Notes: a model not told the origin generated them from the sequence alone. DNA of 13,598 bases from Korarchaeum sp964519515 (GCA_964519515.1 CAZFIJ010000035.1:1-13598); one strand, 5' to 3'; counted from the stretch's first letter, positions 1 to 6,310 are shown. Translations and numbers: made by a program.

Positions 1-435
1 ACGGGCGGTGGTGACTCTTTGCCTCTGCCCACCGCTTAAGCTTGAGAGAGGGAGGTTCAATATCTCCCTCAATCCTAAGAGATCCATGATCTCCCTCAAA
101 TGCTCAGATCCTTTAGGAAGCTTCCTCAACGCCAAAGATGAGGATAATAGCTCAATCACGCTGATCGGCACAGTTAGATCCTGAGGTCCTATCTGCGGGA
201 CGTATCCCACGAACCTCCCAGCTCTCTCAGGCCTCCCCGTGGCATCAACACCATTTATGAAGACCTTGCCATCGATCCTCACGAGCCCTAGCAATGATCT
301 CATCAGAGTAGTTTTTCCAGCTCCATTGGGCCCGATTATCAGGATCAATCCAGGTCCGCTCAGCTTAAACGACTCTCCCTCGAATATCACTTCATCACCG
401 TAACGGACCCTCAACCCCTCAACTTCCACTAGCAT
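1..435 (-). CDS. Metal-type ABC transporter ATP-binding protein (3' end beyond window)
   Basis: This is the N-terminal 145 residues of an ABC ATPase that powers import from the cytoplasmic face of the membrane. In order it shows a Walker A motif GPNGAGKT (about residues 35-42), a Q-loop YVPQ (78-81) and the signature LSGGQRQR (133-140). The frame runs off the left edge, so Walker B and the H-loop are not visible. It is divergent from a ZnuA/TroA-like binding protein, so zinc or manganese import (cluster-9 type) is the likely role; the permease is probably further left. I chose the ATG at 435 because it lies 26.5 bp from the centre of a TATA box, as expected for a leaderless mRNA. An in-frame ATG at 444 would add three residues. 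The ABC assignment is certain; the substrate is inferred from the neighbour. Confidence 0.93.
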   Translation of the reverse strand, partial: MLVEVEGLRVRYGDEVIFEGESFKLSGPGLILIIGPNGAGKTTLMRSLLGLVRIDGKVFINGVDATGRPERAGRFVGYVPQIGPQDLTVPISVIELLSSSLALRKLPKGSEHLREIMDLLGLREILNLPLSSLSGGQRQRVTTAR

Positions 436-488
436 CGTGCACATATGATAGGAAACATTTATAAAAATGTGCACAAGGTACATAGTGA
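435..488. promoter_or_regulatory. Bidirectional promoter with one palindromic TATA box
   Basis: The TATA box TTTATAAA at 458-465 is a perfect palindrome. Its centre (461.5) is exactly 26.5 bp from the A of the minus-strand ATG at 435 and from the A of the plus-strand ATG at 488. Both transcripts would start at or next to their start codon, so both would be leaderless. The A-rich GGAAAC at 451-456 looks like a BRE for the rightward direction; the leftward side (ACATT read on the minus strand) is poorer. The geometry is read from sequence. Its use as a shared promoter is inferred. Confidence 0.7.
437..474. promoter_or_regulatory. Candidate operator: two GTGCAC motifs around the shared TATA box
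   Basis: GTGCACAT at 437-444 and its reverse complement ATGTGCAC at 467-474 form an 8-bp inverted repeat. Each half also contains the self-palindrome GTGCAC, with centres 32 bp apart, close to three helical turns. One copy lies just inside the start of the ATPase gene's transcript and the other just downstream of the TATA box on the other side. A metal-responsive repressor bound here could close both promoters at once. Its identity is unknown and no regulator gene is adjacent. Confidence 0.45.
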
Positions 489-1444
489 TGAGGAAGCTAA
501 TAATAGTGATGTTAGCAACCTTACTCTTACACACACTCCCACTTAACTCAGAGAGTGGTGTGAAAATATTAGTGACTTTCAGTAATTTAGCTTACGACGT
601 AAAATTGATAACCTGCCCTACTGATGAGATCGATTACTTAGTCCCACCCGGCTTGGACCCTCACGAATACGAGCTCAGGCCTAGCGATATTGAGAAGCTC
701 AGAGAGGCTGAGCTGATAGTATCGACAGCACATACTCCTTTCGAAGCCTCAATAAAAGAGATGGTATCGAAGGGAGAGCTGAAGGCGAGACTTCTAGAGA
801 TCCCATGGATAGAAGGGATGAGGATCTCGAGGAATCCCATGACTGGTGGCCCGAATTACCATATGCCTATCTTGGATCCCTCTAATTACATTAAGTTTAT
901 GGGTACTTTGAGGGATGCGTTGGAGGAGATGAACCCGAGTTGCGGGAATTACTACGATGAGAAATTCGAGGAAGTTAAAGGGAAGATAGATGAACTCTTA
1001 AAGACTCCAAGGCTCAATTTGACAGCATTAGCATCGGATCCTCGGGCGCAGTACTATGTGGAATGGCTGGGGATAGAGGTAAAGTACCTACTCGTTAAGG
1101 AGGAAGAAACGCCGATAACTCCATCCGAACTAACAGAAATATATAGAAAAGCGAGAAATAATGAGATAGATCTAATAATAGTAGTGGGGGATGAGAGAAC
1201 AGCTAGCAATAGAAAGGCGATGGAGATCTCGGAGGAATTCGGGATAAGAGTTCTGAAGGTACCCTCACCCACGGAGCAGGGGAGCGTTTTAGATAAACTG
1301 AGCGCGATGATCTCATCGCTCGAGGAGGTCGAGGTAACTCATAGTAGGGTACCTTATGCGACTCATGCGACTTACATAATAGCTGCTCTAATCATATCTC
1401 TAGTGATACTGATACTCGCTTACTTTAGGGGAGTTAAGCAATGA
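488..1444 (+). CDS. Zinc/manganese-type ABC substrate-binding protein with C-terminal membrane anchor
   Basis: This is a 318-residue ZnuA/TroA-like (cluster 9) binding protein that would capture a divalent metal outside the cell. It has an N-terminal hydrophobic signal (about residues 3-20). The family motif GLDPHEYE (H59) is followed by RPSDIEKL, and NYHMPILDP (H125) matches the usual second His region. Around residue 184 the usual third histidine is replaced by SDPRAQYY, and GDER (D235/E236) sits where the acidic ligand is expected. Residues 296-313 form a strong transmembrane helix followed by RGVKQ, so the protein is probably tethered to the membrane, as is common in archaea that lack an outer membrane. 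A start at 467 is open, but 488 has exact TATA spacing and puts the signal peptide at the N-terminus. The partner ATPase is divergent. The family is firm; the metal is not known. Confidence 0.88.
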   Translation: MRKLIIVMLATLLLHTLPLNSESGVKILVTFSNLAYDVKLITCPTDEIDYLVPPGLDPHEYELRPSDIEKLREAELIVSTAHTPFEASIKEMVSKGELKARLLEIPWIEGMRISRNPMTGGPNYHMPILDPSNYIKFMGTLRDALEEMNPSCGNYYDEKFEEVKGKIDELLKTPRLNLTALASDPRAQYYVEWLGIEVKYLLVKEEETPITPSELTEIYRKARNNEIDLIIVVGDERTASNRKAMEISEEFGIRVLKVPSPTEQGSVLDKLSAMISSLEEVEVTHSRVPYATHATYIIAALIISLVILILAYFRGVKQ

Positions 1445-1451
1445 TTTTATT
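1445..1451 (+). promoter_or_regulatory. TATA-like box for the 1473 gene
   Basis: TTTTATT begins right after the stop codon of the binding-protein gene. Its centre (1448) is 25 bp upstream of the ATG at 1473, which fits a leaderless start there. A weak GAGG at 1463-1466 also precedes that ATG. Confidence 0.4.
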
Positions 1452-1472
1452 GGTCAATTGTTGAGGCGATCG

Positions 1473-1721
1473 ATGAGTGAATGGGCTAGTAGGGCTCATC
1501 ACTACTTGAATGTGACCGGTAGGTTCAAGAACTTCAAGAGGATGAGCGAGGGGCAGAGGTATGAGATAATAAAGGAGGGCCTCCTCGAGTTCATCCGGGA
1601 GAACCCGATAAATGAGGGTGAAGTTGAGGAAGCGCTCGAGTGGTTCATAACTAATAAAAAGGTGCATGAAGCTAGGGCTTTCGCGAAGATAATGGGGCTG
1701 AAGGTAGGGAGGAAGCGATGA
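1473..1721 (+). CDS. Small protein of unknown function (82 residues)
   Basis: I do not recognise this family. The protein is basic at both ends and rich in Glu/Lys/Arg, with predicted helices through most of its length. It has no signal peptide, membrane helix or cysteine, and it ends in a basic tail (VGRKR). A TTG at 1458 would add five residues, but I chose the ATG at 1473 because a TATA-like box lies 25 bp and a GAGG 6 bp upstream. Its stop overlaps the next start in an ATGA (1718-1721), so it is very likely cotranslated with the metallophosphoesterase and may act with it. That the gene is real is supported by coupling, codon use like its neighbours and the lack of another good frame here. 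Confidence 0.7.
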   Translation: MSEWASRAHHYLNVTGRFKNFKRMSEGQRYEIIKEGLLEFIRENPINEGEVEEALEWFITNKKVHEARAFAKIMGLKVGRKR

Positions 1722-2440
1722 GAAAGAAATTTTTAGAGAGGATCCTGAGGAATTATATCAGAATAGAAAGAGTTACTTTGAATTCAAGCATGGGATTAGA
1801 GGCAATGATCCTCGCGGATATGCACATTCACGACTTCGGGAGAAGGGAAGCTGAGCTAGAGGAGATCCTAAAGGATTCATCAGAGGAAGCTGATGCCATC
1901 TTCATACTAGGAGATACTTACGATGAGAGGACGAAGAGCCTCGAGCCTATCTACAGGATCTTGAGGCAGGTGAATAAACCTAAGTTCGGGGTTCTGGGGA
2001 ACCATGAGCATTGGGCAGATCCTGAGATCCCGATCTCGGATGGGATGAGGGTTCTGGAGCGGGCGGGAGTCACTCTACTGGTGGATAGAGTTACAGAGTA
2101 TAGGGGGATCAGGATAGGCGGGATCGATTGGTATGAAGACGATAGATCCATCAGGGGAAAGTTGCTCGAGCTGGGTAAAGTCGATTTATTGTTATCACAC
2201 ACTCCAGACATAATAGAACTGAATCCAAATGCTAAAGTTGTCTTAGCTGGACACACACATGGAGGTCAGGTCTGCTTCCCCCTTATCGGTCCTGTATGGA
2301 CCCCGAGTAGATACGGCAGGAGGTACGCGAGCGGTCTGTTCTCCAAGGGGGAGAGTTATCTGTACGTCAGCAGGGGGCTCGGGGAGATGACTCCTATAAG
2401 GATCAACTGCCCGAGGGAACTCACCTTAATAAGAATTTAG
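1718..2440 (+). CDS. YkuE-like metallophosphoesterase
   Basis: This 240-residue calcineurin-type phosphoesterase has all the metal-binding blocks in order: ADMHIHD (D34, H36), GDTYDE (D66), GNHEHW (N95, H96), SHTPD (H161) and GHTHGGQ (H179, H181). The C-terminal SRGLGEMTPIRINCP resembles the closing segment of the YkuE/YaeI subfamily, members of which act on membrane-associated phosphate esters. No N-terminal signal or membrane helix is visible, so it is probably cytoplasmic or peripheral. GGGAGG at 1707-1712, five bases before the ATG, is a good ribosome binding site, and the start overlaps the preceding stop. The dimetal phosphoesterase fold is certain; the substrate cannot be read from sequence. 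Confidence 0.92.
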   Translation: MRKKFLERILRNYIRIERVTLNSSMGLEAMILADMHIHDFGRREAELEEILKDSSEEADAIFILGDTYDERTKSLEPIYRILRQVNKPKFGVLGNHEHWADPEIPISDGMRVLERAGVTLLVDRVTEYRGIRIGGIDWYEDDRSIRGKLLELGKVDLLLSHTPDIIELNPNAKVVLAGHTHGGQVCFPLIGPVWTPSRYGRRYASGLFSKGESYLYVSRGLGEMTPIRINCPRELTLIRI

Positions 2441-2460
2441 TCTTCGCGAGTGAGGTCAGT

Positions 2461-2474
2461 CCTTTTATTTTATA
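2461..2474 (+). promoter_or_regulatory. TATA region for the DIPP synthase gene
   Basis: CCTTTTATTTTATA holds a TATA-like TTTTAT (2463-2468) about 25 bp upstream of the paired ATGs at 2488 and 2491. No Shine-Dalgarno is seen, so a leaderless mRNA is likely. Confidence 0.45.
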
Positions 2475-2487
2475 CTCTCATCTATCT

Positions 2488-4356
2488 ATGATGTTCGCGG
2501 TCATTTGCGCTGGTGGGCTGGCCTCTAGGATGGGGCAGTACTCCTCCGACTTACCTAAATCCCTCTTCGAACTAGAACCAGGTGTCACTGTCTTAGATCA
2601 TGTCCTAGAGAGGGTAGGGAGGGCCAAACCACAGAAGGTAGTCCTGGTCACGAGGCCCGAGTTCAGGGGCTCCTTCGAGGGGAGAGTGGGGAACAGAGTA
2701 GAGGTAATTGAAGCGGATGTCGAGGAATTTGAGAACTTATACAGCGTCTATCTAGCCTTAAATAGAGTTGGAAACCCGTTCCTCATCGTCATGTCTGATC
2801 ATATATTTGAGAATTCGATGCTAATGGACTTAATATCGCATGAAAGTGATAAAGCATTCACTGTTTGTTTGGACAGAAATCCGAGTAGATCGGAAGCTAT
2901 GGAAGGTTTAAAGCTCTATTTAGTTGATGAAAGAGTGATTAAAGCGGGTAAAGATATCACTCCCCGATATGGGATAGATACGGGCCTAATATTATGTAGG
3001 GAGAAGGCCAGGAAGTACATCGAGGAAGCCATAAGGACTAAAGGCCCTAAAGCTAAGATATCAGACGCTCTGAACTTAGCAGCATTAGATGGGGAAGTGG
3101 ACTACGTAGATGTAACTGGAAGGCTCTGGAAGGATATAGATACGCCTGATGACTTAATTAAGGCGAGGAGAATGTACTGGGAGATCTTGAGGAGGGAGCT
3201 AATAAAACCGGATGATGGTATCGTCTCAAGGTATTTGAACAGGCCTATATCGACTAGGATATCCCTCGCTATATATAAGAGGAGGATAAAAGTTAATCCG
3301 ATGCTGGTATCAGTAATATCATTTATCTTTTGTATCATCTCCGCGATCTTGCTCTCGAACGGTATGTTAATCTTCGGGGGCCTGCTCGCTCAACTAGCAT
3401 CGATACTGGACGGTGTAGATGGTGAAGTGGCTAGGTTGTTCAGGAGGGCATCTGGATGGGGAGGGTTCATAGATTCGATCTTAGACAGGATGTCTGATTT
3501 GGCCCTCATCTCAGGCTTATCTCTCTCCCTAGGGGTCATGGATGGCTCTATCCTCCTACTAGCTATAATGGCCTCCGCGAACAGCATTTTAGTGAGTTAC
3601 GCAGCTCACGGTCTTAAATCACTTAGTGCAGATATAAGGAAGCTCAGGATGATACCCGTAACTAGGGACGTGAGGATCTTCGCAATATTCTTATCCTGCG
3701 CATTCTCAGTTCCTATAGCAGCGCTCTTATACATCTCAATGCTCCCCATACCTTACTTACTCGCATCTATTTACATCGCATATAAGTCAGGCAGGAGGGC
3801 AGAGGGGAAGGTCTTAGAGAAGAGGAAACCACTCCCAGAAGTATCAGAAGAAAGCTCTGAAGCCGCGAGCCTCATCAAGGAGATCTTACTAAACAGCTTC
3901 AAGATGGGTTTCGCTCTTCTATTAGTCAGGCTCATCTCCCCATCTATCTCAGATATCAGGATATCAATGCAGAACTTCTCAATAGAGGGCGGATTCCTGC
4001 TGACGCTACTCGATTTCATCATAATAGTATACTTCGGTTACAAGATACTGAACCCCCTCAAGGGGATAATGGATCTGATATCTGAGCTCATCGTTGAGAG
4101 AGCTGGGATAACGAGGACTGTATTCTGGAGGATAATCACGGATCTATTCTACGTGATCTTGTTAGCAGTACTCTGGATCTACCTACCGAGTCTCGCGAGG
4201 CCCCTCTTGGGTGATTGGGCTTACAGAATCCTCTCGATAGCTACACTTATCTTTTTAATAATTTTCCTCTATGATCTAATTAAGCTTATTTATAGGACAT
4301 TTGAAGATGCTTACATTAAGATACTTGATAAGATAGCGAGGAGGCTGAGCGGATGA
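2488..4356 (+). CDS. Bifunctional CTP:inositol-1-phosphate cytidylyltransferase / di-myo-inositol-phosphate-phosphate synthase with extra membrane domain
   Basis: Two enzymes are fused. Residues 1-235 are a nucleotidyltransferase: AGGLASRMG (8-16), the lysine of LPKSLFEL (K24), metal site SDH (D104) and the closing WKDIDTPDD (214-222). It should make CDP-inositol from CTP and inositol-1-phosphate. Residues about 240-435 are a membrane CDP-alcohol phosphatidyltransferase with a complete motif D308, D311, G312, A315, R316, G325, D329, D333; it should join CDP-inositol to inositol phosphate, giving the precursor of di-myo-inositol phosphate, a hyperthermophile solute. Characterised fusions end near here at about 430 residues. 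This one continues through a charged linker (about 435-465) into four more hydrophobic helices, to residue 622. No myo-inositol-phosphate synthase gene is in the window. A lipid headgroup product (an archaetidylinositol-type reaction) is the main alternative. Confidence 0.85.
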   Translation: MMFAVICAGGLASRMGQYSSDLPKSLFELEPGVTVLDHVLERVGRAKPQKVVLVTRPEFRGSFEGRVGNRVEVIEADVEEFENLYSVYLALNRVGNPFLIVMSDHIFENSMLMDLISHESDKAFTVCLDRNPSRSEAMEGLKLYLVDERVIKAGKDITPRYGIDTGLILCREKARKYIEEAIRTKGPKAKISDALNLAALDGEVDYVDVTGRLWKDIDTPDDLIKARRMYWEILRRELIKPDDGIVSRYLNRPISTRISLAIYKRRIKVNPMLVSVISFIFCIISAILLSNGMLIFGGLLAQLASILDGVDGEVARLFRRASGWGGFIDSILDRMSDLALISGLSLSLGVMDGSILLLAIMASANSILVSYAAHGLKSLSADIRKLRMIPVTRDVRIFAIFLSCAFSVPIAALLYISMLPIPYLLASIYIAYKSGRRAEGKVLEKRKPLPEVSEESSEAASLIKEILLNSFKMGFALLLVRLISPSISDIRISMQNFSIEGGFLLTLLDFIIIVYFGYKILNPLKGIMDLISELIVERAGITRTVFWRIITDLFYVILLAVLWIYLPSLARPLLGDWAYRILSIATLIFLIIFLYDLIKLIYRTFEDAYIKILDKIARRLSG

Positions 4357-4402
4357 TTCTCTATTAGGTCCTCAAAGTCGATTAGCGAATCCTCGCAAAC
4401 CC

Positions 4403-4432
4403 TCCCTCTTTATTGAGGGCTCAAAAGAGGGA
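4403..4432. repeat. Inverted repeat / hairpin after the DIPP synthase gene
   Basis: TCCCTCTT (4403-4410) pairs perfectly with AAGAGGGA (4425-4432). Between them TTGAG (4413-4417) can pair with CTCAA (4420-4424), leaving a two-base TA bulge and a tight GG turn. It begins 46 bp after the stop codon at 4356. It may stabilise or process the 3' end of that mRNA, or help end transcription. There is no T-run after it, so it is not a classic intrinsic terminator. Confidence 0.45.
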
Positions 4433-4497
4433 CTACTGAGTGACTTCCGAGCTCTCGTGAAGTGTTTCAATTCTCCAGAGGAATCGGACCAAAAAAC

Positions 4498-4503
4498 TTA
4501 TTA
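4498..4503 (+). promoter_or_regulatory. TATA-like box for the acidic protein gene
   Basis: TTATTA preceded by six A residues predicts transcription starting near 4527, seven bases before the ATG at 4534. GGAGGTGA at 4516-4523 is a perfect Shine-Dalgarno sequence but would lie upstream of that start site, so one of the two readings is wrong. Confidence 0.35.
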
Positions 4504-4533
4504 CCTAGTACAGAGGGAGGTGAGCGAGCGGAA

Positions 4534-4959
4534 ATGGATAAGGTAGAACAGATAGGATTGAATTGGGATAAGTTCGCTCAGAGCGTTGAGGAGGAGCCTC
4601 ACGAGTTGATAGGCCTCGGGATCGAGGGGATGAAGAGAGTGATCTTGAAGAACCTCGAGCCCCTGGCTAGGTTCCTGGGGATGAAAGCGATATCCTTCGA
4701 GTGGGGGAAGTGGTACGCTAGGATGGAGAGGATGGATCTAGATGAGGAGGAATCGGAGCTTAGTATCATAAAGGATAAGGAGCTCTACGTCTCACTCGAG
4801 GATGAGAACGGCTGCAGTGTAGTAGTCCTCGCGATAAGGGAAGATGACTCCGGAGAAGTGGATGTATTCACGAGGTCCTCAGGAGAGGTCCTCGAGATAG
4901 TCTTCAGCGGTCGCATATGCGAGAACCAAGATGTCCCGTGGGACGACGATCTCTGGTGA
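4534..4959 (+). CDS. Acidic protein of unknown function (141 residues)
   Basis: I do not recognise this protein. It is strongly acidic, with no signal peptide or membrane helix. The N-terminal half looks helical (about residues 1-55). The second half looks like alternating strands (KELYVSLED, GCSVVVLAIRED, GEVLEIVFSG), as in a small alpha/beta or barrel-like domain. It has two cysteines and ends in PWDDDLW. The frame is open back to a GTG at 4462, but those 24 codons include low-complexity residues with no fold and span the GGAGGTGA and TATA-like sequences, so I start at the ATG at 4534. Its stop directly abuts the stop of the V4R regulator on the other strand with no gap. A functional link to that regulator is possible but unproven. 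Confidence 0.7.
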   Translation: MDKVEQIGLNWDKFAQSVEEEPHELIGLGIEGMKRVILKNLEPLARFLGMKAISFEWGKWYARMERMDLDEEESELSIIKDKELYVSLEDENGCSVVVLAIREDDSGEVDVFTRSSGEVLEIVFSGRICENQDVPWDDDLW

Positions 4960-5637
4960 TCATATATCGGAGAGGTAGAACTCCGTCATATTCCCCTTCC
5001 TCTTCTCCCTCACTATGCCCTTCCTCTCGAGCACATCCAGATGCCACCTGAGGGACCCCAAGCTTATGCCTAGATCCCTCGCTATCTGTCTCATATGAGC
5101 CCCCTGATTGACCCTCAAGTACTCCACTATAGCTCTCCTGATCGGGTTCATGAGGGCATCCTCTGAAGTCCTAGTCAACTCTAAGAGGCATCCCGCTCTA
5201 TCACCCGGGCAGGGTCCCCGATCCTTGACGTATAATTGATCTCCAGAGATCGCTGAGGTGAAGCCCAACACTATTCCCCTAGCTAAGCTGCAGCTGACCT
5301 TCTTCTCAGGATCCCTAGGGGGTTTCACACACATTAACAAACTTCTGGGCCTCTCAGCGAGAATTTCAACACCCTCAGCCAATCCAAGGAACATGAAGAT
5401 CTCAGATAACACGCTCCATGAATCTTCCTGAGCCGCTTCTCCCAGTTCCTTCCCCAACTTCTCTCCCAGTCTCAATCCGAAGAGGTAGAGCATGATGTCC
5501 CCCTCTTGGGAGGACTCCACTACCCTCATGAAGATAGAGCATGTCTTCCCCAAGACTTCCGCTGGTGTAGCTCCTAATATATCGGTGAGCGCGTTCCTGA
5601 CTAACTGATCTCTAGGCATCGTAACGCTCATTCGCAT
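4960..5637 (-). CDS. V4R-domain sensor fused to winged-helix DNA-binding domain (transcriptional regulator)
   Basis: Residues about 20-155 fit the V4R (4-vinyl-reductase) small-molecule-binding fold: a GATPAEVLGK start, glycine-rich helices LRLGEKLGKELG, then SCSLARGIVLGF and a PCPGDRAGC segment. Its cysteines C116, C143 and C150 are spaced as in that family and could bind a metal or ligand. Residues about 164-225 are an ArsR-like winged helix: NPIRRAIVEYL, a helix-turn-helix with recognition helix SLGSLRWHLDVLERKG (192-207), then wing and strand. It should bind DNA as a dimer and respond to a ligand or redox state. A TATA-like ATATAAT (5677-5671) and a G-run against the start precede it; M3 at 5631 is an equally good start by ribosome-site spacing. 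The divergent neighbour has a 20-bp palindrome in its promoter, the natural target. Fold assignment by eye is good; the ligand is unknown. Confidence 0.82.
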   Translation of the reverse strand: MRMSVTMPRDQLVRNALTDILGATPAEVLGKTCSIFMRVVESSQEGDIMLYLFGLRLGEKLGKELGEAAQEDSWSVLSEIFMFLGLAEGVEILAERPRSLLMCVKPPRDPEKKVSCSLARGIVLGFTSAISGDQLYVKDRGPCPGDRAGCLLELTRTSEDALMNPIRRAIVEYLRVNQGAHMRQIARDLGISLGSLRWHLDVLERKGIVREKRKGNMTEFYLSDI

Positions 5638-5670
5638 CCCCCTGATCCGCTTAACACGGCCCTTATGGAC

Positions 5671-5677
5671 ATTATAT
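5671..5677 (-). promoter_or_regulatory. TATA-like box for the V4R regulator gene
   Basis: Read on the minus strand this is ATATAAT; transcription would start near 5647, giving a leader of about 10 bases that holds an AGGGGG ribosome binding site (5643-5638). That site fits the ATG at 5631 slightly better than the one at 5637. Confidence 0.4.
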
Positions 5678-5763
5678 CATGAATGAACGAGGAATCCATT
5701 TAAACATTTCCATTGTATCCCTCTGAAATTACATGAAAAGATCTGAACATCTGATCGGCAAGC

Positions 5764-5770
5764 TTTATAA
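5764..5770 (+). promoter_or_regulatory. TATA box of the four-helix membrane protein gene
   Basis: TTTATAA is centred at 5767, exactly 27 bp upstream of the ATG at 5794. There is no Shine-Dalgarno sequence before that ATG, so the transcript should be leaderless. Confidence 0.65.
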
Positions 5771-5783
5771 CTATAGTTGTAAA
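5764..5783. promoter_or_regulatory. 20-bp palindromic operator overlapping the TATA box
   Basis: TTTATAACTATAGTTGTAAA pairs with itself at nine of ten positions; the only miss is T5768/G5779. The inner AACTATAGTT (5769-5778) is perfect. It covers the whole TATA box and the bases just downstream, so a bound protein would block TBP or RNA polymerase. Size and symmetry suit a dimeric winged-helix repressor. The divergent V4R-winged-helix gene, 127 bp away, is the obvious candidate. The symmetry is seen; the pairing with that regulator is inferred. Confidence 0.6.
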
Positions 5784-5793
5784 TTGCTATCTC

Positions 5794-6261
5794 ATGACCC
5801 CCGGGTCATTATTCAGATATGCATCGATAATTCACGTGATTATAGCGGCTCTGCTCACGCTCCTCATAGCATACGAACCTCTTGAGATTCCCAGGATAAT
5901 AGCTGGGGGAAGCGCCGGTATGTGGTACACTATGGGTTACCTCATGTATCTCATAGCCGGACCACTAGGTAGTCTCTACTTCTCCTCATTATACGGGGAG
6001 AGAGTATCTAGGCTGGGCGTAATATCATTCATTCTATACACCCTAGGAGTATTCGTCGCAACTTTCTCGCTTATCTACGGTGGTTATTATGCCGGTTGGA
6101 TGATGCACGTGTATCCCGTCCATAATCCCGGCCAGCAGATACCGATTCAACAGATACACTTATGGCTCGTTAACTTCGTGCTCCCCGCTGGCATAGGGAC
6201 AGCTCTAGCAGGGATCGGCGCTTTGATCGGGGCTTTAGGTGCGATTATATCGAGGAAGTGA
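5794..6261 (+). CDS. Four-helix integral membrane protein of unknown function
   Basis: This 155-residue protein has four predicted transmembrane helices (about residues 7-27, 44-66, 74-97, 124-151). Between helices 3 and 4 is a polar loop, GWMMHVYPVHNPGQQIPIQQIH, shown here as its parts MMHVYPVH and QQIPIQQIH, with histidines H104, H108 and H121; H14 lies inside helix 1. Two helices with membrane-facing histidines plus a His-rich outer loop could bind heme, copper or a quinone, as in small cytochrome-like subunits, but no diagnostic motif is present and I do not name a family. It is expressed from a palindrome-controlled promoter divergent from the V4R regulator, so it is probably that regulator's target. 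The iron-transport gene 49 bp downstream has its own promoter. It is certainly a membrane protein; its function is open. Confidence 0.78.
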   Translation: MTPGSLFRYASIIHVIIAALLTLLIAYEPLEIPRIIAGGSAGMWYTMGYLMYLIAGPLGSLYFSSLYGERVSRLGVISFILYTLGVFVATFSLIYGGYYAGWMMHVYPVHNPGQQIPIQQIHLWLVNFVLPAGIGTALAGIGALIGALGAIISRK

Positions 6262-6280
6262 TTCACATCTCCACTCCCAA

Positions 6281-6290
6281 TTTTTTATTT
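6281..6290 (+). promoter_or_regulatory. TATA box of the erythrin-VIT1 gene
   Basis: The T-rich TTTTTTATTT is centred at 6285.5, about 25.5 bp upstream of the ATG at 6311. No ribosome binding site is present before that ATG, so a leaderless mRNA is likely. The T-run may also help end the upstream transcript. Confidence 0.55.
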
Positions 6291-6310
6291 TCTCTAAGGT
6301 TAGCTGTCTT

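Noticed and set aside
467..487. Upstream ATG start for the metal-binding protein
   Set aside because: It would put seven extra residues before the signal peptide and lies too close to the TATA box (within a few bases) to be in the mRNA; 488 has exact spacing.
4403..4432. Hairpin as a bacterial-type intrinsic terminator
   Set aside because: No U-run follows the stem, and archaeal termination relies on T-rich tracts and not on hairpins.
4462..4533. GTG start adding 24 residues to the acidic protein
   Set aside because: The added stretch spans the TATA-like box and the GGAGGTGA and shows no protein-like features.
6239..6310. GTG start adding 24 residues to the erythrin-VIT1 protein
   Set aside because: It overlaps the previous gene and contains the TATA-like T-run; the ferritin domain begins cleanly at 6311.
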